Source: Methylococcaceae bacterium (GTDB lineage Bacteria > Pseudomonadota > Gammaproteobacteria > Methylococcales > Methylococcaceae). Taken from it: a stretch of DNA of 6,441 bases. Positions 1 through 5,917 of this stretch are shown piece by piece (position 1 is the stretch's first letter; each line of letters opens with the position of its first letter). A program made the translations under genes and the position numbers. The stretch spans positions 1-6,441 of the forward strand of contig SXQV01000026.1 of the NCBI GenBank assembly GCA_005792805.1, in the 5' to 3' direction. Under the pieces are notes generated by a model. It made no database searches, was not told the DNA's origin, and saw only the letters and a program-made list of their open reading frames with translations.

Positions 1-13
1 GAAGGCGTTTCAT
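1..13 (-). CDS. Probable 5' end of a minus-strand gene leaving the left edge
   Basis: Only four codons are visible (Met-Lys-Arg-Leu), so the product cannot be identified. The start is supported by a strong Shine-Dalgarno-like GGAGGA on the minus strand (24-29) ten bases before the ATG. The Met-Lys-Arg beginning would suit the n-region of a signal peptide or membrane protein, but that is only a guess from three residues. If real, the gene is divergent from the small exported protein at 227-787, and the roughly 200 bp between them would hold both promoters and any leader RNA. The alternative is a chance ATG behind a purine-rich stretch. Confidence 0.45.
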
Positions 14-226
14 TGTGGGAACATCCTCCTCACTGCCCTGGATTTTTGAAGCGGCCCGGGCATTGATACCTGTGCCGATGGCTGATCGGGCTTTGCCGGG
101 GGACAGCAGAACCCTGCGCCGTTCCGTCTTTCAGCATCGCTTGAGCCTTGATGTAAACTTGCCCACTTCTGCCCGCAACCCGGGATAACATTCACCTCCG
201 CCCGTTTGGCTCATGGGATTCGCGTT
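14..226. other. Divergent intergenic region rich in short inverted repeats
   Basis: About 210 bp lie between the probable minus-strand start at 13 and the plus-strand start at 227. I see no convincing gene here: the one open frame on the minus strand (195 to 10) would start with GTG inside its own Shine-Dalgarno sequence, and its product is low in family-like character. Several short perfect inverted repeats are visible: GCCCGGGC (54-61), CCGAT/ATCGG around a 5-base loop (75-89), GCAG/CTGC around a 4-base loop (106-117) and CCCG/CGGG around a 5-base loop (172-184). I compared the region from memory with cobalamin, c-di-GMP-I, glycine, TPP, FMN, fluoride and guanidine riboswitch cores and found no match I would defend. 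No clear sigma-70 promoter stands out in either direction. The only plus-strand candidate is TTGCCC (159-164) with GATAAC (184-189) at an overlong 19-base spacing. Confidence 0.5.
24..29 (-). promoter_or_regulatory. Ribosome binding site for the left-edge gene
   Basis: Read on the minus strand this is GGAGGA, close to the full anti-Shine-Dalgarno complement, with ten bases between it and the ATG at 13-11. An ATG also abuts the motif (24-22), but it opens a frame of only four codons and has no spacing, so the ATG at 13 is the better start. Confidence 0.45.
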
Positions 227-787
227 ATGAAAAAAAATAATTTGCTGGCTTTGATGACACTGTTAGCCAGCCTTGGCTGTAACGGTCCAGTGATGGCCGA
301 TTCGGTGACGTCCGGCACTTCGGTAGCAGACAGCGGCAACTACGGCGATGCCTATGGTTATGGGCGTGGCCGCAATCTGGGGATGCTGGGGGTGCTGGCT
401 GATCTGGTCCTGCTCAGGCCGGCGGGCTTGGTCATGACCGTGGGAGGGGCTGGTTTGCTGGTGGCTACCTCGCCTTTTACCGGAATGGCTTCGATCGCTC
501 CGCCCCATGATGCGTTTACGCGCGCAGGCAATGCTTTCGTGGTCGGTCCTGCCGGCTTTACGTTCAATCGTCCCCTGGGCGAGTTCAGTTACCAGCGCAG
601 CGGCGTCTATCCCGTGCTGACGCGACCCACTGATTTGCCAATACAGGCACCGGTACCCGTGGTGACCCAAAGGAAGGCCAGTCCCGCCCCTGTACGGCAG
701 GCCGCTCCGCCTCAGCCGCTTTACCGGTACTCACCTGATCGATTGGAATACCCGAAAGACGAACAGGAAGAGAGTGCTGTCCGTTAA
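227..787 (+). CDS. Small exported or membrane-anchored protein of unknown function, 186 aa
   Basis: I cannot assign a function. The chosen ATG has a weak GGGA eight bases upstream and gives a typical signal sequence: Met-Lys-Lys, a hydrophobic stretch at residues 6-17, and a plausible signal peptidase I site after Val-Met-Ala (residue 24). A TTG seven codons earlier (206) is possible, but it would bury the Lys-Lys n-region. Cys18 in LASLGC is not a good lipobox, because Ser is at -3 and Leu at -2. A Gly/Tyr-rich segment (36-50) is followed by a second hydrophobic stretch (51-88) containing LLRPAGLV and ending TSPF, then VVGPAGFTFNRPLGEF (105-120). The tail (about 126-175) is rich in proline and ends in charged residues. 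From memory, the pattern RP(A/L)GL, a hydrophobic run, then a FTF.RPLG motif occurs in a small family of proteobacterial hypothetical proteins sometimes loosely labelled multidrug transporter. With about 40 hydrophobic residues it is not a transporter by itself. It is followed 150 bp later by the chemoreceptor gene on the same strand. Confidence 0.75.
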   Translation: MKKNNLLALMTLLASLGCNGPVMADSVTSGTSVADSGNYGDAYGYGRGRNLGMLGVLADLVLLRPAGLVMTVGGAGLLVATSPFTGMASIAPPHDAFTRAGNAFVVGPAGFTFNRPLGEFSYQRSGVYPVLTRPTDLPIQAPVPVVTQRKASPAPVRQAAPPQPLYRYSPDRLEYPKDEQEESAVR

Positions 788-839
788 GTGTAATGGGGGT
801 CGAGAGTTCTCCTCGCTGGCTCAAGCAGAGTGAACCGGT

Positions 840-856
840 CAGATGACGCGCATCTG
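840..856. repeat. Perfect 6-bp inverted repeat, possible operator or hairpin
   Basis: CAGATG and CATCTG flank a five-base spacer (ACGCG), 53 bp after the stop of the small exported protein and about 80 bp before the receptor start. No T-run follows, so it is not a standard intrinsic terminator. It could be a transcription-factor half-site pair or a chance palindrome. Confidence 0.35.
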
Positions 857-874
857 GGCTCCTGAGATGACTGC

Positions 875-897
875 CAGAGGTGTCCTCACCTGCTCTG
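875..897. repeat. Imperfect hairpin upstream of the receptor gene
   Basis: CAGAGGTG pairs with CAC and CTCTG, with a three-base bulge, around the loop TCCT (883-886). The inner part alone is a perfect AGGTG/CACCT stem. The sequence after it is T-rich but interrupted (898-911), so it might be a weak terminator for the upstream gene or a structure in the receptor's leader. It lies 40 bp before the receptor ATG. Confidence 0.35.
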
Positions 898-937
898 ATT
901 TCATGTATTTCAACGATTACGGAAAAGATGGCTGACT

Positions 938-3046
938 ATGGCGGTTAAGGGGTTTCAATTTACCAGTCTGCGACAAAAGATTTTTCTGGTCGTGGGCGTC
1001 CCGGTTATGGCTCTGCTCCTTTTCGTGGTGGTCGCTCTCGGAACCAGTCTGTACCGCAATCTCTACGAGTCGGATCTCGCACGCATCAGGTCAGAAACCA
1101 GCGCGGCGGCCAATCAGATTGATGGCTGGAACCTTGAAACCGTGACAGTCGCACGAGTTATGGCGGCAGCCCAGGAGCACGGCCTGTTTGGCAATAGGCC
1201 GGCTTCACTTGCCTATGCACGAGAGGTATTGGCGAGCTACCCCCAGTTTACGGGTGCCTATTTCGGCTATGAAGCCGATGTAGATGGTCAAGACAGGGAG
1301 TTTCTAGCCAAAGCCATAGGGGATGAGACGCTGGCCATCAGCAAAGATGGACGGTTCATTCCCTATTGGTTCCGGGATATGGCCAACCCGACGCAGATCC
1401 GGCTGACGCCATTGGTGGATATGGAAACCAGCTTTTACTATCGCGGTCTGAAAAATCGCGTGGCCGGGAAGTCCGAAATTGAGGGCGTCGCTCTCGCTAA
1501 AGACATCAGCGCCCACTTCAATCCGCTCAATTCGTCACTTGGCAATCAGGGCAAGATGATGGTGACGGAGCCTTATGTCTATGAATCCAAGATGATCGTC
1601 GAGCAGACTTACCCGATCATGATTGATAACCGGTTTGTGGGGGTCGCCGGGGTTGACCGTTCACTGGATGAAATCGATAACTTCATTAGCGGCCTGAAAC
1701 CCTACCAGACGGCGAACTTTATTCTGCTCAGTCATCGGGGCCGCATTATTACGGCGACCATGGATGCTTCCCTGAATACCCAGCCAATGGAGAAAACGCC
1801 TTACGCAAAACTCCTGCTGGATTTGTATGAGGTTCCGGAAAGTGGGCGGGCCCATGTGCGCATGGGGGAAACGGCTGACGGAAAACAGATCTTTGCGGCA
1901 GCTCAAGTGCCGACCGGTGACTGGATGCTGGTAATGTTCGTGGACAAGGACGAGATTCTGAGTCCTGTGTGGTCAGCCCTGCGCTGGGTGGCTTTGATTG
2001 CTACGGTTGGTTTTGTGGTGAGTCTCATGATTCTGGCCTGGCTGGCCCAGTCCATTGGGGCTTCGGTAAAAAGGGCGGCAGAGGCGGCGGGGCGGGTGGC
2101 TGAAGGCGATCTGTCCGTGCGTATTGCCGAGGGTGGATCGGATGAAACGGGGCTCCTGATCAATGCGATTCAGCGGATGACCACCAATCTGAACGATCTC
2201 ATCGGCCAGGTCAAAAAGTCGAGTATCAATGTGATTTCTTCCGCGACCACCATTGCGGCGGCGTCCAAATCGCAGGAGTCCGTCGCCCATGAGCTGGGTT
2301 CGGCGACTACCGAAATTTCTGCGGCTACCGCTGAAATTTCGGTGACCGCCAACGAACTGGTACGCACCATGAGCGATGTTTCGGGGATGGTGGTGGAAAC
2401 AGCGGATATGGCCCGTGCGGGGCATGAACGTATCGAGGGCATGGATGCCACCATGCGGGATCTCTCGACCGGTGCCGACTCGATTTCATCCAGCCTTTCG
2501 GTCATCAGTGATCGGGCCCAGAACATTACCGGGATTGTGACGACCATCACCCAGGTTGCCGATCAAACCAATCTGCTTTCGCTGAATGCAGCCATCGAGG
2601 CGGTGAAGGCGCGCGAATACGGACAGGGGTTCTCGGTAGTAGCGGACGAGATCCGGCGGCTTGCCGATCAGACCGCTGTGGCAGCGCTGGATATCGAGCA
2701 AATAGTCGAGGAAATGCTGGGTTCTGTTTCTGCCGGAATCACGGAGATGGATCGGTTCAGGGGCCAGGTGCGCAAGGGCGTTGACACGATGGAGCAGGTC
2801 GGTCTTCAGCTGGTGTCCATCATCGAGCGGGTGCAGGACCTGTTGCCGAGGTTCGGACAGGTCAACGAAGGCATGCAAAGCCAGTCCATCGGGGTCGAGC
2901 AGATCAGTGCAGCGATGCTGAGTCTCAAACAGGTGGCGCATGCCACAACCTCTTCCGTCGGTGATCTCAATTTGGCGGTGGGTGGTCTCCATGAGGCCGT
3001 CAAGGCGTTGCGGGAAGAGGTGACCTCGTTCAAGGTTCAGGATTAG
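938..3046 (+). CDS. Methyl-accepting chemotaxis protein with periplasmic Cache-like sensor and WspA-like signalling domain
   Basis: This is a 702-residue transmembrane receptor that should control a CheA-type kinase through CheW. TM1 is at about 15-36. A periplasmic region of roughly 300 residues (about 38-340) fits a double Cache sensor; visible blocks are IPYWFRD (141-147), PLVDMETSFYY (158-168) and TEPYVYE (210-216). The ligand is unknown. TM2 is at about 350-370, HAMP at 371-423 (AEGDL at 388-392, DETG at 402-405), and the coiled-coil signalling domain runs to the end. The tip reads VADQTNLLSLNAAIEA and continues into a GQGFSVVADEIRRLADQTA segment, which matches the WspA group more than Tsr/Tar. 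Two tip residues are unusual: Val556 and Arg559, where a nearly invariant Gly is expected. Ser376 stands where HAMP domains usually have Pro. There is no C-terminal NWETF-type CheR tether; the protein ends FKVQD. The ATG is preceded by GGAAAAG at ten bases, an acceptable but weak ribosome binding site. No che or wsp genes are in the window, and I see no FliA-type promoter upstream. Confidence 0.95.
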   Translation: MAVKGFQFTSLRQKIFLVVGVPVMALLLFVVVALGTSLYRNLYESDLARIRSETSAAANQIDGWNLETVTVARVMAAAQEHGLFGNRPASLAYAREVLASYPQFTGAYFGYEADVDGQDREFLAKAIGDETLAISKDGRFIPYWFRDMANPTQIRLTPLVDMETSFYYRGLKNRVAGKSEIEGVALAKDISAHFNPLNSSLGNQGKMMVTEPYVYESKMIVEQTYPIMIDNRFVGVAGVDRSLDEIDNFISGLKPYQTANFILLSHRGRIITATMDASLNTQPMEKTPYAKLLLDLYEVPESGRAHVRMGETADGKQIFAAAQVPTGDWMLVMFVDKDEILSPVWSALRWVALIATVGFVVSLMILAWLAQSIGASVKRAAEAAGRVAEGDLSVRIAEGGSDETGLLINAIQRMTTNLNDLIGQVKKSSINVISSATTIAAASKSQESVAHELGSATTEISAATAEISVTANELVRTMSDVSGMVVETADMARAGHERIEGMDATMRDLSTGADSISSSLSVISDRAQNITGIVTTITQVADQTNLLSLNAAIEAVKAREYGQGFSVVADEIRRLADQTAVAALDIEQIVEEMLGSVSAGITEMDRFRGQVRKGVDTMEQVGLQLVSIIERVQDLLPRFGQVNEGMQSQSIGVEQISAAMLSLKQVAHATTSSVGDLNLAVGGLHEAVKALREEVTSFKVQD

Positions 3047-3058
3047 CGGGTCGGGCTG

Positions 3059-3090
3059 CTAACCGCGATTGCCGGATGTGACCGGGTTAG
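3059..3090. terminator. Weak candidate bidirectional terminator hairpin
   Basis: CTAACC (3059-3064) and GGTTAG (3085-3090) can pair around a 20-base loop in the 40 bp between the two convergent stop codons. The right arm covers the porin stop codon. There is no T-tract on either strand and the stem is only six pairs, so termination here may rely on another mechanism. Position is the main argument. Confidence 0.25.
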
Positions 3091-4490
3091 AAGGTGATGA
3101 CCACATCGGCGGAAAAGGTGAACTGATTATCCAGCTGTACTCCGGGGGTGCTGCTCATGTAGGTGTTCTGGCTGGACCAGTCATAGCGGAAGTTGGGGCG
3201 CAGCATTATCCACTTTAACGGCTTGTAGTTCAGGCCTGCTGTCAGTCCGTAGTAATCTGCGCCGGCCAGGGGATATGACACCATGTTGCCGGGATTGCAG
3301 GCGTAGGAAGAACCGATGCCTTGCTGGTCTGCGTTGAAGCTGATGGGGCACCGGGCCGGACCCCAGACACGGAAACCATTATTGTCACGGAACCACTCGG
3401 CGCGAATTCCGGCACCCAGATTTTCCATGAGGTCATACATCAGATACTGGTTAATGCCGTACCACATGGCATTCTGATTGCCATCCGCCGCCATGCCATT
3501 GGCGTGGTTTTTTAACCCATCGCCGGTGATGACATCATCAGCAAAGCCCATGTCGTTCTGGAGGACGTAGTGCAGGGTGCCATCGAGAAAGTTGGCCTTG
3601 CCTACGAGGCTATACAGCGCCCAGGGGCTGTCCGATTGGGCCGACCGGGGGCCTGCGGTTGAACCCAGATTCACCGAGTAATCCTTGTCGTCACTGGTCC
3701 AGGTCACGCTGCCGAGAAAGCTCCAGCTGGTGAGCTGGGTGTTGAAATTACCATCCCAGCCACCCGTCGCGCTGCCGGTGGTTGTTCCTGCACTGGCCGT
3801 CCAGTTTTCGTCGAGAGCATAGGTACCCATAATACCGGTATGGGTGAAGGGTTCGCCGTATTGATAGGTGTACGCGTGGCTGTAGAAAAAATTGTCTGGG
3901 GCTGAGACGACTTCATAGCCGACGATGGCGTAGAAGTGTCCGGCCTTGATGGCCAGTCCATTGCCTACCGGTAGATTCATCTCCAGATAAGCCTGCGGTA
4001 AAGCCAGCTGATAAAACCGGTTGCTCCATCTGGTTAAATGCAAGTCGTAGTTGCCCCGGTTGAGTCGCTGACCCGTCCCGAACTCATAGGGCGGAACGCC
4101 ATAGGCCTGGATCAGGCTGGAGTCGGTGCCGTAATTGATGTCGATACGACCCCCAAAATCCCAGCTGTCGCCGCTGACGTTGATGGCCCGTTCCAGATAA
4201 CCATAAAGCTGGTTCATTTGCAGTTCGCCGGCGCGATCACCGAGCGTGATTGGCCCATTGAATCCATCGGCCGGATTATTGGCATTGGCGGTAACCCCCG
4301 CGCTCAGCCAGCCTCCCCAGGTAATACCGTAGTCACTCAGAAATTGCACATCGGTGCTGCCAGCCGCGTAGTCTGCCAGGCCGGTTGTCTCTTCGATGTT
4401 CTCGGCAAATGTGGGCCTGATTGCTACAGACAGCAGCAGGGCAGCAAAGAGCACAAGAACGAAAGGTTTATCAAGGATTTGGCCTGTCAT
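3087..4490 (-). CDS. Outer-membrane beta-barrel porin, Bbp2 (OmpL-like) family
   Basis: A 467-residue outer-membrane protein expected to form a diffusion channel; its substrate is unknown. I chose the ATG at 4490 because GGGA lies six bases upstream and it gives a clean signal peptide: a charged start, hydrophobic residues 10-24, and cleavage after Thr-Phe-Ala (residue 29). The in-frame ATG at 4520 has no ribosome binding site and would add ten residues ahead of the signal. The mature protein shows alternating aromatic/polar strands throughout, ends in the barrel signature ITF with C-terminal Phe, and contains the block GHFYAIVGYEVVSAPDNFFY followed by a SHAYTYQYGEPFTHTG stretch (184-219). 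That block is the hallmark I associate with the Bbp2 porin family (PF07642). Two cysteines (381 and 398) bracket a probable loop and could form a disulfide in the periplasm or outside. The gene follows gcvPB on the same strand after 47 bp without a clear terminator, so it may be expressed with the glycine cleavage genes. It converges on the receptor gene. Confidence 0.9.
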   Translation of the reverse strand: MTGQILDKPFVLVLFAALLLSVAIRPTFAENIEETTGLADYAAGSTDVQFLSDYGITWGGWLSAGVTANANNPADGFNGPITLGDRAGELQMNQLYGYLERAINVSGDSWDFGGRIDINYGTDSSLIQAYGVPPYEFGTGQRLNRGNYDLHLTRWSNRFYQLALPQAYLEMNLPVGNGLAIKAGHFYAIVGYEVVSAPDNFFYSHAYTYQYGEPFTHTGIMGTYALDENWTASAGTTTGSATGGWDGNFNTQLTSWSFLGSVTWTSDDKDYSVNLGSTAGPRSAQSDSPWALYSLVGKANFLDGTLHYVLQNDMGFADDVITGDGLKNHANGMAADGNQNAMWYGINQYLMYDLMENLGAGIRAEWFRDNNGFRVWGPARCPISFNADQQGIGSSYACNPGNMVSYPLAGADYYGLTAGLNYKPLKWIMLRPNFRYDWSSQNTYMSSTPGVQLDNQFTFSADVVITF

Positions 4491-4496
4491 GTGATT

Positions 4497-4500
4497 TCCC
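4497..4500 (-). promoter_or_regulatory. Ribosome binding site that decides the porin start
   Basis: On the minus strand this reads GGGA, six bases before the ATG at 4490-4488. The alternative ATG at 4520 is preceded by a pyrimidine-rich CCACCCCATCC stretch with no ribosome binding site, which is why the shorter form is preferred. Confidence 0.5.
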
Positions 4501-4537
4501 AGATTGCGGACCGGACTCATCGTCTGGATGGGGTGGG

Positions 4538-5917
4538 TCAGGGTTCAGCCGATCCTGACGACTCGCTGAAAACCTGTCGAAACACTTCGATCATCTCATC
4601 AAGACTATCGAGTGACTCTGTTTCCGTAGGTTCGATCAGCATGGCTGCTTTCAGGTTGCCTGGAAAGTAAACACATCCAGCGCCCAGCATGGTGGGGGGA
4701 TGCAGGATGTGATCAATAAGTTTTTTGGCGAAATAGGCTGTTTCTGTCTCTAATCGGCTGCCACTGAGCAGGGTTTCGTGCATGCAGAGCCGGTTGAAAA
4801 CAGGAGGAAACAGATCCGCCAGCCGCGCTTGAACGTAGTTTGCATTCAGCACTGCATTCTCGGAGACCTGGCGCAATCCCCTGGCTCCCAGTGTCAGGAT
4901 GTAAGCGTAGGCACGAACAAGAACCGCCACATGGCCATGGTGGCTTTTGATGCGGCCGATGCTGAGGGAGCGGTCTGGGTCCGGCATGAAAGTGTTCCCG
5001 GAGCGGACGACCACCGGGCCGGGCAGGAACGGCTCCAGCAGGTGATTGGCCGCTACCGGGCCGGCTCCCGGCCCGCCCCCGCCATGAGGCGTGGAAAAGG
5101 TTTTGTGCGTGTTGACATGAATAACGTCAAATCCCATGTCGCCGGGCCGGGCAATGCCCATGAGGGCATTCATGTTGGCCCCGTCATAGTAAAGCAGACC
5201 CCCGCAGGCGTGGACCTTGCTGGCGATTTCCTGGATGTTTTCTTCGAACAGTCCCAATGTTGAAGGATTGGTCATCATCAAGCCGGCCACTGACTCATCC
5301 AGCATGGTGTCCAGCATCTGAATGTCCAGTAAACCATTCGGGTCAGTCGGCACCAGCCAGCATTGGAATCCGGCCATCGCGGCTGATGAGGCATTGGTGC
5401 CATGCGCCGAGTCGGTGATGAGCAGCGTCGGCCGATGCTGGTTGATGTGCTCGAAATAGGCGCGAATCATCAGCAAGCCGGCCAGCTCTCCGTGAGCCCC
5501 GGCCGCCGGAACCAGACTGGCTGACGACATGCCGGTGATCTCGCAGAGATGCTGCTGGAGATGAAAATACAGCTCCCACAGGCCAGTCAGCGTTTCTGGC
5601 GGCTGGTGCGGGTGGGCGTCACGAAAGCCGCTCATTCCGGCGAGTACGTCATTTCGTTTGGGGTTGTATTTCATGGTGCAGGAGCCCAGCGGGTAGGCGC
5701 CGTTATCCACCCCATGCGATTGTTTGCTGAGTGCGGTGAAATGCCGGACGATCTCCGATTCTGTCAGCTCAGGCAGACCAACAGGTGTGGTCCGGAGTTG
5801 GGATGGCTCGAAATAATGATCGACTCCCGGTTCACCAAAATCGTTGTCGGTGACCAGTGCCCCGCTGGCACCCGGACGTGATTTTTCCAGAAGCGTTTTT
5901 ACGGCTACAGCGCTCAT
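4538..5917 (-). CDS. gcvPB: Glycine dehydrogenase (decarboxylating) subunit 2, glycine cleavage P-protein
   Basis: This is the PLP-binding half of the split P-protein (EC 1.4.4.2). With subunit 1 it decarboxylates glycine and transfers the aminomethyl group to the lipoyl arm of GcvH in the cytoplasm. The protein has 459 residues, slightly shorter than the roughly 480-500 I expect for this subunit. Family motifs in order are YPLGSCTMKYNP (75-86), PAAGAHGEL (137-145), DSAHGTN (169-175), MTNPSTLGLFE (215-225), YYDGANMNA (243-251), the PLP site with Lys272 in HKTFSTPHGGGGPGAGP (271-287), SIGRIKSHHG (319-328), and IEPTETES near the C-terminus (428-435). The residues just before the lysine are HVNTH, where HLNLH is usual. 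The ATG at 5917 overlaps the gcvPA stop as ATGA and has GGAG eight bases upstream (5926-5929). The frame stays open to 6100, but that extension lies inside gcvPA and is not used. Four-base overlap implies translational coupling and a 1:1 subunit ratio. Confidence 0.97.
   Translation of the reverse strand: MSAVAVKTLLEKSRPGASGALVTDNDFGEPGVDHYFEPSQLRTTPVGLPELTESEIVRHFTALSKQSHGVDNGAYPLGSCTMKYNPKRNDVLAGMSGFRDAHPHQPPETLTGLWELYFHLQQHLCEITGMSSASLVPAAGAHGELAGLLMIRAYFEHINQHRPTLLITDSAHGTNASSAAMAGFQCWLVPTDPNGLLDIQMLDTMLDESVAGLMMTNPSTLGLFEENIQEIASKVHACGGLLYYDGANMNALMGIARPGDMGFDVIHVNTHKTFSTPHGGGGPGAGPVAANHLLEPFLPGPVVVRSGNTFMPDPDRSLSIGRIKSHHGHVAVLVRAYAYILTLGARGLRQVSENAVLNANYVQARLADLFPPVFNRLCMHETLLSGSRLETETAYFAKKLIDHILHPPTMLGAGCVYFPGNLKAAMLIEPTETESLDSLDEMIEVFRQVFSESSGSAEP

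Noticed and set aside
61..120. Possible cobalamin or c-di-GMP riboswitch, because the minus strand has GCTGTCCCCCGGCAAAG and GGCAAAGCC
   Set aside because: The remaining conserved parts of either core are absent or in the wrong order, so the resemblance is local only.
10..195. A 61-codon open frame on the minus strand in the divergent region
   Set aside because: Its GTG start lies inside its own Shine-Dalgarno sequence, it has no family-like motif, and its stop overlaps a better-supported start at 13.
788..937. Sigma-54 or FliA promoter for the receptor
   Set aside because: A TGGC occurs near 816 but lacks the matching TTGC element at proper spacing, and no GCCGATAA-like -10 is present.
2312..2340. 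Direct repeat of GAAATTTC at 21-base spacing
   Set aside because: It encodes Glu-Ile-Ser in successive heptads of the receptor coiled coil, so protein structure explains it.
4491..4520. Porin starting at the ATG at 4520
   Set aside because: No ribosome binding site precedes it, and the extra ten residues would push the signal peptide inward.
4491..4537. Terminator between gcvPB and the porin
   Set aside because: Only a five-base CCAGA/TCTGG pairing with a long loop is visible and there is no T-tract.
4038..4670. Long plus-strand open frame of 210 codons across the porin and gcvPB junction
   Set aside because: It is antisense to two well-supported genes, has no recognisable domain, and is explained as a shadow frame in GC-rich DNA.
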